In this document: positions 62,401 through 64,000 of the stretch, one piece after another
Layout: each line of letters starts with the position of its first letter
Numbering within the stretch: position 1 is the first letter of the stretch
DNA from: Circinella umbellata
Taxonomy: Eukaryota > Mucoromycota > Mucoromycetes > Mucorales > Lichtheimiaceae
DNA: 64,000 nt
Assembly (NCBI GenBank): GCA_025093555.1
Contig: JAIWNF010000059.1
Span: forward strand, 62,001-126,000
Direction: 5' to 3'
The notes under the pieces: model-generated
Databases searched by the model: none
What the model was told of the DNA's origin: nothing
What the model saw: only the letters and a program-made list of their open reading frames with translations
Made by a program: the position numbers and the translations under genes

Positions 62401-62667
62401 TTTGTCGTGGATGAAGATGAAGGGAAATGTGAAAAACTTCTTGCGTTTGTTGAGTTATGTAGATTAGTTAAAGGCCATGGGCCATGGCCGTATAAAACAG
62501 ATGCTAGCAGTAAAATTTATGTAGTAATCGAAGAAGATAACATAATTGGTTTTGCAGGTCGAACAAAAGGCAAAGATACTCGTGAATACATTTACTGGTC
62601 CCAAAAAACTCCACATTCGCTAAAAGATATTACCATTGACTATAACTTAGAGTATATACCTCGTTGA
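59476..62667 (+). CDS. Tnp2-like transposase (CACTA/CMC superfamily)
   Basis: Four exons (59476-59644, 59724-59794, 59862-61579, 61674-62667) join in phase to 983 residues with no stop or frameshift. The N-terminus has a possible zinc knuckle, C-x2-C-x13-H-x3-C (starting CSSCKWLIRG). A second zinc ribbon, CKNGC with CDVCHEPRY (about 246-275), matches the Cys-pair region of Tnp2 proteins. The RNase H-like core shows the conserved blocks of the family: GGDIPGVAKVAGHMG with CRFC (about 436-460, first catalytic Asp), PIDIMHLMKGIG (about 542) and AAFNMERSIGAIKTRV (about 715, likely catalytic Glu). EHYLTHLCKTIERDGPLVYL resembles the DUF4218 region that follows Tnp2 in CACTA elements. It is expected to bind the termini and cut and paste the element. 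The intact frame suggests recent activity. Confidence 0.9.
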
Positions 62668-62732
62668 CATTCTAATATTAAATATATTATTCGTATAACT
62701 GTATATTTCTTGTAAATTTTCTCAATATGATA

Positions 62733-62934
62733 TCAATACATGAATATTATTCATATATTTTTAAATAGTTGAATACTATCTAAATACTATCCATATATCC
62801 ATATATTCCTTGTATATTTTTTTTGAATATAATGTCAAGACATAAATATTATTCATATATTTTTTATATATTTGAATATTATCTGAATGTTATTCTTATA
62901 TTTATATATTTCGCGTATATTTTTTTCCTACGGT
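62733..62934. repeat. 102-bp tandem duplication in the right subterminal region
   Basis: Two diverged copies with a period of about 102 bp, starting TCAATACATGAATATTATTC at 62733 and TCAAGACATAAATATTATTC at 62835. Both contain several GAATATT/ATTCATAT motifs and end in a TGTATATTTTTTT or CGTATATTTTTTT stretch just before the terminus. Confidence 0.75.
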
Positions 62935-62938
62935 GATA

Positions 62939-64000
62939 TACCAATAACACTGTGCAATGTCCCCGTATATCATTACCGCTTATCAATTTTCAGAAGTACA
63001 TACAGTACTAGACCCCCCGGTTTTTTAAAGGTGACACTTTTTTTTAAAAAAAAAGTTGCAGAATTTGGGGTTTTCAAATCGGAGGACGTAGGTTGTATTT
63101 CACAATTTTAATTTTCTCTTTAGGTGGCGGTCCCAGTTTATATATTTCGTAGGTATCTAACTTTTTTTTATAATTATTAAGAACACTATAAATCCCCCCC
63201 CCCCGACAAAGTGAAATTGTTAAATATGCTTTTTAATTGTACAGTGTTTGCTAAGTGATTTGTGACACTTATTTCTAAAAAGTTGCGGAACCCGGGTTCT
63301 TCAAATTGGCGGGAGTGAAAAAACTGGTGTTTACTGTAGCCACTGTATTCTTGGTAACCATCTCCAGGTTGATTACTTCAATACTCTTTTTGGAACAATC
63401 ACCGTTAAAATAAGTTTTAGCTTCTTATAGTTATGATGTAATAAACACATTTTGTGTACACCACATTATCACACAAAACTATGCAATTTCGAATCAATCA
63501 GTATTCAAACCATTAAAAAGAATATATATACATGTAGCTTGTAACTCTTCAATCTTTAATTCATTTCTTATACTACCAAGTGTTTTTATTGTATTCACTT
63601 GGTAACAGTAGTGTAGATCCATTTTCCTTGTTGTCTATGTTACAATTATATCGCCATGACAACCTACCTTATAGCAATGATAGTGGTAATAATAACAATA
63701 AATGAATAATTATTTGTTTTTCAAAAAAAAAATCATAATGCGTATTAAAAAAAACAGTTGTGTAACAACAGGATTTCCTTTTATGTACAAGCTTGAAAGA
63801 AATACAATTTGGTTGGGTAAAAAGAACTCCTTCTCGAATTAAAGCAAAAGAAAAAAAATTCGCAGTTCTCTTTTTTTTTTCCTGCAAAAAAAAAATGTTC
63901 TTTTGTTTTACTTGTAAGTAAAAACGAAAGCAGTAAAAGAAAGTAAATGGTTTTTTAATTCTCATCATAAACTTATAAAATAAATAAATTGTTTAGTTGG
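62939..64000. other. region right of the CACTA-type element
   Basis: No gene seen. It contains C runs (63013 and 63196-63204) and two diverged copies of a roughly 58-bp direct repeat near 63031 and 63261, built around GTGACACTT and AAAAAGTTGC. A 99-codon minus frame at 63669-63968 is Phe/Lys-rich AT noise. Confidence 0.5.

Larger units (their letters stand above)
57312..62938. mobile_element. CACTA/CMC-type DNA transposon, 5,621 bp, apparently complete
   Basis: The element runs from 57315 to 62935. Both ends carry the inverted terminus CACCGTAGGAAAAA followed by AT-rich sequence that still pairs (ATATAC, GAAATATATA). It is flanked by a 3-bp direct repeat, ATA (57312-57314 and 62936-62938), the target-duplication size of CACTA elements. 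Subterminal regions are packed with GAATATT-type repeats at both ends. Two divergent genes fill the centre: a Tnp2-like transposase (+) and an AT-hook protein (-). The CAC start, 3-bp duplication, subterminal repeats and Tnp2 domain together support the CACTA/CMC superfamily. Confidence 0.9.

Noticed and set aside
63669..63968. 99-codon minus-strand open frame
   Set aside because: Phe/Lys-rich sequence from poly(A)/poly(T) runs; no domain or splice structure.

Overview
This 64 kb window is nuclear DNA of an early-diverging filamentous fungus, most likely a Mucoromycota (Mucorales-type) species. The composition is very AT-rich with long A/T runs. Genes are broken by many short GT-AG introns (about 50-130 nt), and the recognisable proteins are eukaryotic and fungal: VWA8, alternative oxidase, farnesylated Hsp40, Gyp1-type TBC protein, Nrg1-like zinc-finger factor and a DH-BAR Rho GEF. 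The genus is not resolved from sequence alone. No rRNA, convincing tRNA or CRISPR array was seen.

Layout. (1) 1-26.3 kb is gene-rich: a 5'-truncated VWA8 AAA+ ATPase gene (+), an AtuA/DUF1446 protein (+), a nine-exon multi-KH RNA-binding protein (-), an unidentified acidic 239-aa protein (-), a type I DnaJ with a CAAX box (+), an inositol monophosphatase (-) and mitochondrial alternative oxidase (-). (2) 26.3-39.7 kb is gene-poor. It holds a decayed multi-exon gene, split or flanked by a 301-bp PIF/Harbinger-like miniature element, a second broken frame, and a 91-bp TA-flanked palindromic element. (3) 39.7-51.6 kb is gene-rich again: an Nrg1-like C2H2 factor (+), a Gyp1/TBC1D22 Rab GAP (-), a DH-BAR Rho-family GEF (+) and an unidentified 483-aa protein (-). 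(4) 51.6-64 kb is a transposon island: a 1,405-bp non-autonomous element with 94-bp inverted repeats, each carrying three GGCGCGCC octamers, and an 8-bp target duplication; a 754-bp TA-flanked element; and an apparently complete 5,621-bp CACTA/CMC-type transposon with matching termini and a 3-bp target duplication.

The host genes are unrelated housekeeping and signalling genes, each with its own promoter. The genes that clearly work together are the two inside the CACTA-type element: a 983-aa Tnp2-like transposase and a divergently transcribed AT-hook protein, sharing a promoter gap of only 91 bp. All exon models were read by eye from splice motifs and reading-frame continuity. For the complete models the coding length was summed and closes on a stop in frame; the AT-hook gene is the exception, where one junction remains unresolved.
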